Of a stretch of DNA of 64,000 bases, positions 27,482 through 34,749 are shown piece after piece (the first letter of the stretch is position 1; every line of letters starts with the position of its first letter). A program made the translations under genes and the position numbers. The notes below the pieces were generated by a model. It was not told where the DNA came from. It saw nothing but the letters and a program-made list of their open reading frames with translations, and made no database searches. Source of the DNA: Salinispora mooreana (GTDB lineage Bacteria > Actinomycetota > Actinomycetes > Mycobacteriales > Micromonosporaceae); assembly GCF_000379065.1 (NCBI RefSeq), contig NZ_KB900614.1:2285149-2349148 (forward strand), read 5' to 3'.

Positions 27482-28678
27482 GTGCCCCGTGAAGTTCGGG
27501 ATGTCGTCTTCGTTGACGGCGTCCGCACCCCGTTCGGCAAAGCGGGGGGCATGTACGCCAACACCCGCGCCGACGACCTGGTGATCCGCTGCATCCGCGA
27601 GCTGCTGCGCCGTAACCCGCAGCTACCACCGGAGCGGGTCGAGGAGGTCGCTGTCGCCGCCACCACCCAGATCGGCGACCAGGGCCTGACCATCGGCCGG
27701 ACCGCCGCGCTCCTGGCCGGCCTCCCCAAGACCGTGCCCGGCTTCGCCATCGACCGGATGTGCGCGGGCGCGATGACCGCGGTAACCACGGTCGCCGGCG
27801 GCATCGCCATGGGCGCGTACGACGTCGCCATCGCCGGCGGGGTCGAGCACATGGGGCGCCACCCGATGGGCGAGGGAGTCGACCCCAACCCGCGGATCAT
27901 CGCGGAGCGACTGGTTGACCAGTCCGCCCTGGTCATGGGGGCCACCGCGGAAAACCTGCACGACCGGGTACCGCACATCACCAAGGAGCGCACCGACGCG
28001 TTCGCGCTCGCCTCCCAGCAGAAGACCGCCAAGGCGTACGCCAACGGCAAGCTCCAGGACGACCTGGTGCCGGTGGCGGTCCGGGACCCGGAGACCGGCT
28101 GGGGCCTGGCCACCGTGGACGAGGCGCCGCGCGACACCTCGATGGAGAAGCTCGCCGCCCTCAAGACGCCGTTCCGCCCACACGGCAAGGTCACCGCCGG
28201 TAACGCGGCGGGGCTGAACGACGGTGCCACGGCGAGCCTGCTCGTCGCCGAGGAGACCGCACGGGAGCTGGGTCTGCCGGTCGCGATGCGGCTGGTCTCC
28301 TACGGCTTCGTCGGCGTCGAGCCCGAGGTGATGGGCGTCGGCCCGATCCCGTCGACCGAGAAGGCGCTGCGCATCGCCGGCCTGACCATCGACGACATCG
28401 GCCTGTTCGAGCTGAACGAGGCGTTCGCGGTCCAGGTACTCGCCTTCCTCGACCACTTCGGCATCGCCGACGACGATCCGCGGGTCAACCCGTGGGGCGG
28501 CGCGATCGCCATCGGCCACCCGCTCGCCTCGTCCGGCGTCCGGCTGATGACCCAGCTCGCCCGGCACTTCGCCGAGCATCCGGAGGTCCGCTACGGCCTC
28601 ACCGCCATGTGCATCGGCATCGGCATGGGCGGCACCGTGATCTGGGAGAACCCGCACTGGGAGGGTGAAGCCAAGTGA
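27482..28678 (+). CDS. fadA: Acetyl-CoA C-acyltransferase (thiolase, FadA-type)
   Basis: A 398-residue thiolase from GTG 27482 with AGGAGG ten bases upstream. The nucleophilic Cys lies in AIDRMCAGAMTAV, the catalytic His in NPWGGAIAIGHPLASSG and the second Cys in TAMCIGIGMGGTVIW. The N-terminus DVVFVDGVRTPFGKAGG is typical of degradative thiolases. It cleaves 3-ketoacyl-CoA with CoA to shorten fatty acyl chains. The downstream fadB-like gene starts 55 bp later with its own strong ribosome site, forming a two-gene beta-oxidation operon. Confidence 0.95.
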   Translation: MPREVRDVVFVDGVRTPFGKAGGMYANTRADDLVIRCIRELLRRNPQLPPERVEEVAVAATTQIGDQGLTIGRTAALLAGLPKTVPGFAIDRMCAGAMTAVTTVAGGIAMGAYDVAIAGGVEHMGRHPMGEGVDPNPRIIAERLVDQSALVMGATAENLHDRVPHITKERTDAFALASQQKTAKAYANGKLQDDLVPVAVRDPETGWGLATVDEAPRDTSMEKLAALKTPFRPHGKVTAGNAAGLNDGATASLLVAEETARELGLPVAMRLVSYGFVGVEPEVMGVGPIPSTEKALRIAGLTIDDIGLFELNEAFAVQVLAFLDHFGIADDDPRVNPWGGAIAIGHPLASSGVRLMTQLARHFAEHPEVRYGLTAMCIGIGMGGTVIWENPHWEGEAK

Positions 28679-28733
28679 GCGCGAACAACGAGTCGAGCCG
28701 GTGCGTCCCACAGTCACGATTGGAGGAGGCACA

Positions 28734-30800
28734 GTGAGCCTCGCGGCACCGAACGAGGTCGTCACCAAAGCCTTGCTGCGGCTGGTGGACGTACCGGGAC
28801 TGGACCGCCCCGCCGCCCTGATCACGCTGGACAACGGCTTCGACCACAAGAAGCCGAACACCCTCGGACCGGGGGGCCTGACCAGCCTGGACGAGGCGAT
28901 CACGGCAGCGCACGCGGCGAAGCCGGCATTCATCGCGGTGACCGGTAAGCCTTACATCTTCTGCGTCGGAGCGGACCTCACCGGTCTGCCGCTGCTCACC
29001 GACCGCGCGCAGGCGCTGGAGATCGGGCAGCTCGGCCACCGGGTCTTCGCCCGGCTCAGGGACAGCGGCGTTCCGACCTTCGCCTTCGTCAACGGCGCGG
29101 CCATGGGCGGCGGCCTGGAGCTGGCCCTGCACTGCCACTACCGAACGCTGTCGGCCGGCGCGGCAGCCCTCGCCCTACCCGAGGTCTCGCTCGGTATCGT
29201 CCCGGGCTGGGGCGGCACCCAGCTGCTGCCGAACCTGGTCGGCATCCCGGCGGCGACCCAGGTGATCATCCAGAACCCACTGATGCAGAACAAGATGCTC
29301 AAGCCGAAGCAGGCGGCGGAGATGGGCCTCGCGGATGTCCTGCTGGAGCCGGCGGACTTCCTGGAACGGTCCCTGGAGTGGGCGGCTGGCGTGATCCGCG
29401 GCGAGCACACCGTGACCCGGCCCGAGGTCGACCGGGAGATGTGGGACGGCGTCCTCTTCTTCGCCAAGCAGACCCTGGATGCCCGCCTGCACGGCGCCGT
29501 CCCCTCCGCCAACCGGGCCCTGGAACTACTCGGCCTGGCCAAGGAGACGGACTTCGCCACCGGCACCGCCGCCGAGGACGAGGCCCTGGCCGACCTGATC
29601 TTCTCGTCGGAGCTGCGCAGCGGACTCTACGCGTTCGACCTGGTGCAGCGGCGGGCCAAGCGTCCGGCCGGGGCACCCGACCGGGATCTGGCCCGGCCGG
29701 TGACCAAGGTCGGCATCGTCGGTGCCGGCCTGATGGCCAGCCAGCTCGCGCTGCTGTTCGCCCGCCGTCTTCAGGTGCCGGTCGTCCTGACCGACCTGGA
29801 CCAGGCCCGGGTCGACAAGGGCGTGGCCTACGTGCATGAGCAGATCGAGAAGTCGGTCAGCAAGGGCCGGATGGACAAGGGCACCGCCGCCAGGCTGTAC
29901 GGCCTGGTGAGCGGGTCGGTCGACAAGTCCGTCTTCGCTGACGCGGACTTCGTCATCGAGGCCGTCTTCGAGGACCTCAACGTCAAGAAGCAGGTCTGGG
30001 CCGAGCTGGAAAAGATCGTCGCGCCCGAGGCGGTCTTGGCCACCAACACGTCGTCGCTGTCGGTGACGGCGATGGCCGAAGGGCTTGAGCACCCAGAGCG
30101 GGTGGTCGGCTTCCACTTCTTCAACCCGGTCGCCGTGCTCCCGCTACTGGAGATCGTCCGGGGTGAGCAGACCGACGACGCCACGCTGGCCACCGCGTTC
30201 GCGGTCGGCAAGCAGCTGAAGAAGTCGAGCGTACTGGTGAAGGACGCGCCCGCGTTCGTGGTCAACCGGCTGCTGACCCGCTTCCTGGGCACGGTGTTCG
30301 CCGCGGTGGACGCCGGCACCCCGCTGGAGGTGGCGAACAACGCGCTCGATCCGCTGGGCCTACCGATGCGTCCACTGGCGCTGCTCCAGCTGGTCGGGCC
30401 GGCAGTGGCGCACCACGTCGGGGGCATCCTGCACGCGGCCTTCCCGGACCGGTTCGGAGTCAGCGAGAACCTCAAGCGGATCGCCGAGGCCGGCAAGCCG
30501 ATCGTCGTTGACGACGAGATCAACGCCGAGGTGGCGGACCTGCTGGTGGTCGGCGACCAGCCGCTCACCGCCGAGCAGGTCCGGCAGAACGCGCTCGACG
30601 CACTGGCGCAGGAGATCCGGCTGATGCTCGACGAGGGCGTGGTCGCCGAGGCGCAGGACATCGACCTGTGCCTGATCCTGGGCGCCGGCTGGCCGTTCCA
30701 TCTGGGCGGCGTCACGCCGTACCTGGACCGCACCGGCACCACCGAACGGGTCACCGGCAAGCGGTTCCTGCCGGCCGGTGTCGCCAGTCTCCCGGCCTGA
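28734..30800 (+). CDS. fadB: FadB-like enoyl-CoA hydratase/3-hydroxyacyl-CoA dehydrogenase
   Basis: A 688-residue fusion enzyme. GTG 28734 is chosen because GGAGGAGG is four bases upstream. The N-terminal crotonase domain (about residues 1-300) has the oxyanion-hole segments AFVNGAAMGGGLELAL and ALPEVSLGIVPGWGGTQLLP. The Rossmann domain starts at about residue 320 with VGIVGAGLMASQLALL, followed by GFHFFNPVAVLPLLEIV and the C-terminal dimerisation domain. It hydrates enoyl-CoA and oxidises the 3-hydroxyacyl-CoA with NAD, handing the product to the thiolase encoded upstream. Together they form a bacterial fatty-acid oxidation complex. Confidence 0.95.
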   Translation: MSLAAPNEVVTKALLRLVDVPGLDRPAALITLDNGFDHKKPNTLGPGGLTSLDEAITAAHAAKPAFIAVTGKPYIFCVGADLTGLPLLTDRAQALEIGQLGHRVFARLRDSGVPTFAFVNGAAMGGGLELALHCHYRTLSAGAAALALPEVSLGIVPGWGGTQLLPNLVGIPAATQVIIQNPLMQNKMLKPKQAAEMGLADVLLEPADFLERSLEWAAGVIRGEHTVTRPEVDREMWDGVLFFAKQTLDARLHGAVPSANRALELLGLAKETDFATGTAAEDEALADLIFSSELRSGLYAFDLVQRRAKRPAGAPDRDLARPVTKVGIVGAGLMASQLALLFARRLQVPVVLTDLDQARVDKGVAYVHEQIEKSVSKGRMDKGTAARLYGLVSGSVDKSVFADADFVIEAVFEDLNVKKQVWAELEKIVAPEAVLATNTSSLSVTAMAEGLEHPERVVGFHFFNPVAVLPLLEIVRGEQTDDATLATAFAVGKQLKKSSVLVKDAPAFVVNRLLTRFLGTVFAAVDAGTPLEVANNALDPLGLPMRPLALLQLVGPAVAHHVGGILHAAFPDRFGVSENLKRIAEAGKPIVVDDEINAEVADLLVVGDQPLTAEQVRQNALDALAQEIRLMLDEGVVAEAQDIDLCLILGAGWPFHLGGVTPYLDRTGTTERVTGKRFLPAGVASLPA

Positions 30801-30812
30801 CTCTTCCCCATG

Positions 30813-30846
30813 ATCGCGGTGGCTGCCCTCGGGCGGCCACCGCGAT
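30813..30846 (+). terminator. Hairpin terminator after fadB
   Basis: A long stem (ATCGCGGTGGCTGCCC paired with GGGCGGCCACCGCGAT, one G-T wobble) starts 13 bp after the fadB stop. The following T-run is weak, so it may act as a GC-type actinomycete terminator. Confidence 0.6.
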
Positions 30847-31120
30847 TCGTCGTTAGCCGGTTGGGCCGGTGCAGCGGACACGACCATCGGCCGGCCAGGA
30901 ATGCCTGACCCGGTCGGGTGAGCGGCCCAGTGTGCTCCGATCTCTCGGCTCTACCGGTGCCGAGACCACCACCTCCATGCGGCGGCAGGGCGGTCACGTC
31001 CGGCTCGCGCGGCGGCGGGTGCACTACTCCGTGAGTTGATTGTGGAGACACTGGGCGAGTGTGGTGCAGGCGGGTTCACGAGCACGCCAGAGCGCTGGTG
31101 TACACATGCCACCATCTTGG
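30847..31120. other. Intergenic region after the fadB terminator
   Basis: About 270 bp with no supported gene. Short open frames here have no family resemblance or ribosome site. The stretch leads into the promoter of the iron-box gene. Confidence 0.4.
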
Positions 31121-31139
31121 TTAGGATAGCCTAACCAAA
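31121..31139 (+). promoter_or_regulatory. DtxR/IdeR-type iron box
   Basis: TTAGGATAGCCTAACCAAA matches the IdeR/DtxR consensus TWAGGTWAGSCTWACCTWA at 17 of 19 positions. It lies within a 9-bp-armed inverted repeat, 16 bp upstream of the start of a glyoxalase-like gene, where a bound repressor would block transcription under iron-replete conditions. Confidence 0.75.
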
Positions 31140-31155
31140 CTTCAGAGGAGGCCCC

Positions 31156-31848
31156 ATGCGTTGCAGCCATATCCTGCACCGGGTAGACGACATACACGCC
31201 GCAGTGCGGGCATTTCAGCAGGCTGGCTTCACGGTCGTACACGGTCGGCAACCCAAGCGCAGTTTGAACGCGTTGATCTGGTTTGAGACTGGTCCGTTTA
31301 TCGAGCTGATTCAGGTGCCGCGGCTGCATCCACCACGACGGTGGGCGGTCCAGTTGTACGGCGGCCGTGGCATGCGGCGGCGGGTGGAACGGTGGGCCGA
31401 ACGGGACCGTTCGTGGATCGATGTGGCCCTCGAGACCGACGACGAGTCGATCGGCGCCGAACGGGACCGGCTCGTCGCCGCGGGCGTGCCGATGAGCCGC
31501 ACGCTAAACATGCGCAGGGTAACCCCGAACGGCGTCACCCTGCGCTGGCAGCTCGCCGTGCCGCAGGACCCGAGCCTGCCGTTCGCAATGTCCGCCTACC
31601 GGCCGTCAGCCCGGCCGAAGCGGGTCGTGCATTCCAATGGAGCCACCGCGGTCGCGCGGGTCCACATCACGGTTCAAGGGGCAACACGTGCGGCCTGGCA
31701 GTCACTCCTCGGGGGTGAGGACCCGTGGATCCGGTTGGAGGACGGTGACGGCGACGGTATCCGGCTGGTCGAACTGTCGGGTCTGACCACACCCCTTGAT
31801 GTGGAATCCATCGGCGAGCTGCCGCTACGGCCCGTCAGCTCGTCATGA
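31156..31848 (+). CDS. Glyoxalase-like/VOC-fold protein, predicted iron-regulated
   Basis: A 230-residue protein at ATG 31156 behind AGAGGAGG. The start MRCSHILHRVDDIHAAVRAFQQAGFTVVHG and the INALIWF-type segment followed by FIELIQVP match the glyoxalase-like domain of the VOC superfamily. A second, more diverged half (VARVHITVQGATRAAWQSLLG) resembles another VOC repeat. Such proteins use a metal to handle vicinal-oxygen substrates or act as binding proteins. The gene is monocistronic. A near-consensus iron box lies directly upstream, so expression is probably induced by iron starvation. Function in iron metabolism is inference; no siderophore gene is adjacent in the window. Confidence 0.8.
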   Translation: MRCSHILHRVDDIHAAVRAFQQAGFTVVHGRQPKRSLNALIWFETGPFIELIQVPRLHPPRRWAVQLYGGRGMRRRVERWAERDRSWIDVALETDDESIGAERDRLVAAGVPMSRTLNMRRVTPNGVTLRWQLAVPQDPSLPFAMSAYRPSARPKRVVHSNGATAVARVHITVQGATRAAWQSLLGGEDPWIRLEDGDGDGIRLVELSGLTTPLDVESIGELPLRPVSSS

Positions 31849-32305
31849 CCTCATGGTGGACGCGTCTGCTCACCGTCAGCCTCTCCTAGCGTTCGGTGTG
31901 GTAGCTCTACCTAAAAATGTCACCGTGCAGGTCGGCGGTGCAGTGGATGCCGTCGGTGAGTGTTGCCGTAGGTAGGAGTGGAATGGGCGAGGACGCTGAG
32001 TCGACTGCTCGCGTTCGGGCTGATCAAAGCCTTGATGGGACGGCGTGGGCGTACTTGCGTGCGGTTCTGACGTTCATGTTGAGTCGGCGGGTGGTCGCGC
32101 TGATCGGTAGTCCTTCGGCTCGCAGGGCAGGTACGGCCCGTGGCGTTGGCGGGTGATCGCCGCCCGACGTCCTGTTCGCCATGCTCCGCGACAATATCCC
32201 CTACCAACCAGGCGCGATCAGCTCTACCCGATGGGGTCGGTGCCGTGGACCCGGTCTCCGACCGGCTAGCATCACCGGCTAGCACCCTCGCCTGGAGGCG
32301 ATGTC
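31849..32305. other. Intergenic region, possible IS110-type transposase remnant
   Basis: About 460 bp without an intact gene. At about 32163-32205 the plus strand reads DVLFAMLRDNIPYQP, which resembles the C-terminal end of IS110/IS116 transposases, but no start, catalytic DEDD motifs or terminal repeats are visible. Treat it as a possible degraded insertion-sequence trace. A 79-codon plus-strand frame (31917-32156) has no recognisable feature. Confidence 0.25.
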
Positions 32306-33379
32306 ATGTCCCCATCGGTCGATCCCTGGTCTGGCCCACCGGAGCACGGTGCGCGGCCCAGCTACCCTCCGCCGGCCTCCCCGCCGCGGGCAGCCCGGCA
32401 CGCGCGTCCGGAGCCCCCCGAACCGCGACCCGACGGCTGGCGGCCCCCGCCCCCGCCCGACTCCCCACCGCCCCCGCTCGGCTCCCCACCAGCCCCGCCT
32501 TCCTGGTCGGCCCCGGTCTCCACCCCACCCCCTTCCGCCACACCAGCCTCTCCCTCGCGGTCGGCCACAAGGGACGAGCAGCCGACCCAGGTGCAGAGCG
32601 CCATCCCACCGATCCCCCCAGTCGAGCCCGCCATGGCCCACCACGTTCGGCAACCAGAGGAGACAGGTGGCCCTGCTGTCGCGTCCGGTTCGGAGACGCC
32701 GGCGTCGCGGCGGCCGGCACGGTTCACCCTGCTGCTCTCGCTCAGCTTGGCCGGTCTGCTCCTGCTCTCGCTGGGCGGCCTCGCCTACCTCACCCGCTCC
32801 GGCGGAGACAGCCCGGCGCCGCCCCCGGCCGCCGCCCCGCCCTCGACCGGAACGCCGCAAGCCGCCGACAGTGCTGAACCGACCCCCTCAGCCGAGCCCA
32901 GCCCCGAACCCAGCCCTGAACCGCAGATCCGCCTCGTCGCACCAAAGTCACTCGACGGTCGGTCCAGGAGCACCGACTCGGAGCTGAAGGCGCTCGCCGA
33001 CGAGCTGGTGGAGGAGCTGGAAGCCAAGGTCAGCAGCGGGAACAGCACGGTCGGGGCCTTCTACGGCAGCTTCGAGGATGAGGACATCATCATGGTCGCT
33101 GCCGCCTCGGGCTTCGTCCTCAACCCGACCCAGGAGCTGGACGCCACCGTCAAGGCGCTGGCGTCGGACCTGAACGTTCGCAAGGTGTCCACGATCTCCG
33201 CCGGCCCGCTCGGCGGCGTCGCGAAGTGTGGCGACGGTAGCTCCTCGAACATCCCGCTCGGGGTCTGCGCCTGGGCCGACGAGGGCAGCGTGGGGATGAT
33301 CGTGATGTTCTCCGCGTCGGCCAGCACGGCGAGGTCCAGTTTCGTCGAGATCCGGGCGGAGGTCGAGCAGCGGTCCTGA
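32306..33379 (+). CDS. Pro-rich single-pass membrane protein with extracytoplasmic domain
   Basis: A 357-residue protein. Residues 1-135 are a low-complexity Pro-rich cytoplasmic tail. One transmembrane helix follows at about 140-165 (FTLLLSLSLAGLLLLSLGGLAYL), then a Pro/Ser/Glu linker (about 170-210) with PSPEP repeats and a compact C-terminal domain from about 220 (LKALADELVEELEAKVSS). The final part has two Cys (VAKCGDG and GVCAWAD) placed to form a disulfide, as expected outside the cytoplasm. I do not recognise the domain. The overall plan matches the two proteins at 24-25.8 kb. It is transcribed alone and ends before a strong hairpin. Confidence 0.72.
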   Translation: MSPSVDPWSGPPEHGARPSYPPPASPPRAARHARPEPPEPRPDGWRPPPPPDSPPPPLGSPPAPPSWSAPVSTPPPSATPASPSRSATRDEQPTQVQSAIPPIPPVEPAMAHHVRQPEETGGPAVASGSETPASRRPARFTLLLSLSLAGLLLLSLGGLAYLTRSGGDSPAPPPAAAPPSTGTPQAADSAEPTPSAEPSPEPSPEPQIRLVAPKSLDGRSRSTDSELKALADELVEELEAKVSSGNSTVGAFYGSFEDEDIIMVAAASGFVLNPTQELDATVKALASDLNVRKVSTISAGPLGGVAKCGDGSSSNIPLGVCAWADEGSVGMIVMFSASASTARSSFVEIRAEVEQRS

Positions 33380-33450
33380 ACCTGGATCCCGCCTCCCCAC
33401 CAGGTGGGTGGGACCGACCGCGACGGCACTGGCCGCTGCCGTAGCACGAA

Positions 33451-33488
33451 GGTCCGGCTCGGCGCGCAGGGACGCGCCGGGCCGGACC
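33451..33488. terminator. 16-bp-stem hairpin between convergent genes
   Basis: A fully paired 16-bp stem (one wobble) with a CAGGGA loop lies between the convergent membrane-protein and VOC genes. It has the right place for a bidirectional terminator, but no U-tract follows. Confidence 0.55.
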
Positions 33489-33584
33489 GTCACTTACCGC
33501 CTACACCGAGGAGTCCACGGGGACACCCCAGCAACGCTCGCCCGCAGGCCTCCAAGGGGCACGAGACATGCGGCACGTTGCTGT

Positions 33585-33962
33585 TCAGTCGCGCTGAAGG
33601 CGTTCGGCGGCACTGCGCAGGACGCAGAACTCGTTGCCCTCTGGGTCAGCAAGCACGATCCAGCCTGAGCCGTCCGGGCGGGTGTGGTCGGCGACGTGCG
33701 TCGCTCCGATCTCGATCAGGCGGGCAACCTCCTGGGCCCGGGTCCGATCGGTTGGCTCCAGGTCGAGGTGCAGGCGGTTCTTGACCGTCTTGTCCTCGGG
33801 AACGGCCAGAAACAGCAGTACCGGATCGCCCTCGGGCCGCAGGATGACCTCCGAGTCACCGGGGCGGGCCTCCCGAAGGCACCCGAAGACCTGGGCCCAG
33901 AAGCCCGCCAGAGCGTACGGGTCGCGGCAGTCGACGCAGATGTTGTTGCAACGTGCGGTCAC
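33585..33962 (-). CDS. VOC-family (glyoxalase-like) protein
   Basis: A 125-residue single-domain protein from GTG 33962 with GAGGAGAG five bases upstream. It starts with NNICVDCRDPYALAGFWAQVFG, the common VOC opening helix, continues with NRLHLDLEPTDR and ends IVLADPEGNEFCVL, the diagnostic C-terminal strand-loop of glyoxalase/bleomycin-resistance-type proteins. The substrate is not predictable; relatives include binding proteins and small-molecule lyases. It stands alone, convergent with the Pro-rich membrane protein gene and divergent from the GbsR gene. Confidence 0.85.
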   Translation of the reverse strand: MTARCNNICVDCRDPYALAGFWAQVFGCLREARPGDSEVILRPEGDPVLLFLAVPEDKTVKNRLHLDLEPTDRTRAQEVARLIEIGATHVADHTRPDGSGWIVLADPEGNEFCVLRSAAERLQRD

Positions 33963-34222
33963 GATCTCTCCTCAGATCAATGGGAGGCGCCCCGCACTGC
34001 AGGTCAGCGATGTGGGCGGCGGGGCGCGGAACAGGTACTGGTGAACATCGACGCACCCCCTTCCGCCCTTGGGCTGACCCCAAGATCCTCACATAGTCAT
34101 CGGTGGGAAGCAACCCACCCACGGCAGATCGCCATCCCAGTGCCCTCCACTCCCCCACTCCCCATGGCACGGGAAGACCTCAGGTAGGGCCGCCTACTCG
34201 GGTCGGGGGGTCCCGTCGTGTG

Positions 34223-34251
34223 TTGACCCACCGGCTGTCGACACCTATTTT
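34223..34251 (+). promoter_or_regulatory. Near-consensus leaderless promoter of the GbsR gene
   Basis: TTGACC (34223-34228), a 17-bp spacer and TATTTT (34246-34251) lie six bases before ATG 34258. This is the clearest -35/-10 pair in the window, and it leaves no room for a leader. Confidence 0.7.
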
Positions 34252-34257
34252 GTTCGT

Positions 34258-34749
34258 ATGGTTCCGAACCAAACAAGCCCGACGGTGAAGCTCGATCCGC
34301 CCCAGCAGGAGTGGGTCGAGGCGATCGGGTTGTTCCTCGAACGCTCGGGTTTCCCGCCCAGCTCGGCGCGGATCTACGGGCTGCTGCTGATGTCGGCTGA
34401 GCCCGAGCTGTCCTTCGAGGACCTGGTGGCCACGCTTGGCTTCGGTAAGGCCGCCGTCAGCACGGGCCTACGCCGTTTGCAGGAGACGAATCGCATCAGT
34501 GAGCGCACCCGGCCGGGTGAACGGCGACGCTACTTCCGGGCACGGCTGGGGCCCGACATCGGCGTCGACCGCTTTCGTGCATTCAACTCTGCGCTGTGTG
34601 ACCTGCTGGAGAAGGGGATCGCCCTGCGGGGCAGCAGAGCCGATACCGAGATCACCGCCGACCTCGAAGCATCGGTAAGGTTCCTTCGCTTTCTCGACGT
34701 GGAGCTGGGCGGGTTGCAGGCACGGTGGGAGGCGAACGGTGATGGCTGA
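34258..34749 (+). CDS. GbsR/MarR-family transcriptional regulator
   Basis: A 163-residue protein. The GbsR-type winged helix is visible as EWVEAIGLFLERSGFPPSSARIYGLLLMS, LSFEDLVATLGFGKAAVSTGLRRLQETNRI and the wing RTRPGERRRYFRARL, followed by a dimerising helical C-terminus. It overlaps the next gene by eight bases, so the two are co-translated and the regulator probably senses a substrate or product of that hydrolase. The effector is unknown. Confidence 0.9.
   Translation: MVPNQTSPTVKLDPPQQEWVEAIGLFLERSGFPPSSARIYGLLLMSAEPELSFEDLVATLGFGKAAVSTGLRRLQETNRISERTRPGERRRYFRARLGPDIGVDRFRAFNSALCDLLEKGIALRGSRADTEITADLEASVRFLRFLDVELGGLQARWEANGDG

Noticed and set aside
31917..32156. 79-codon plus-strand frame as a gene
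   Set aside because: No ribosome site, no family resemblance, and it sits in a region that looks degenerate.
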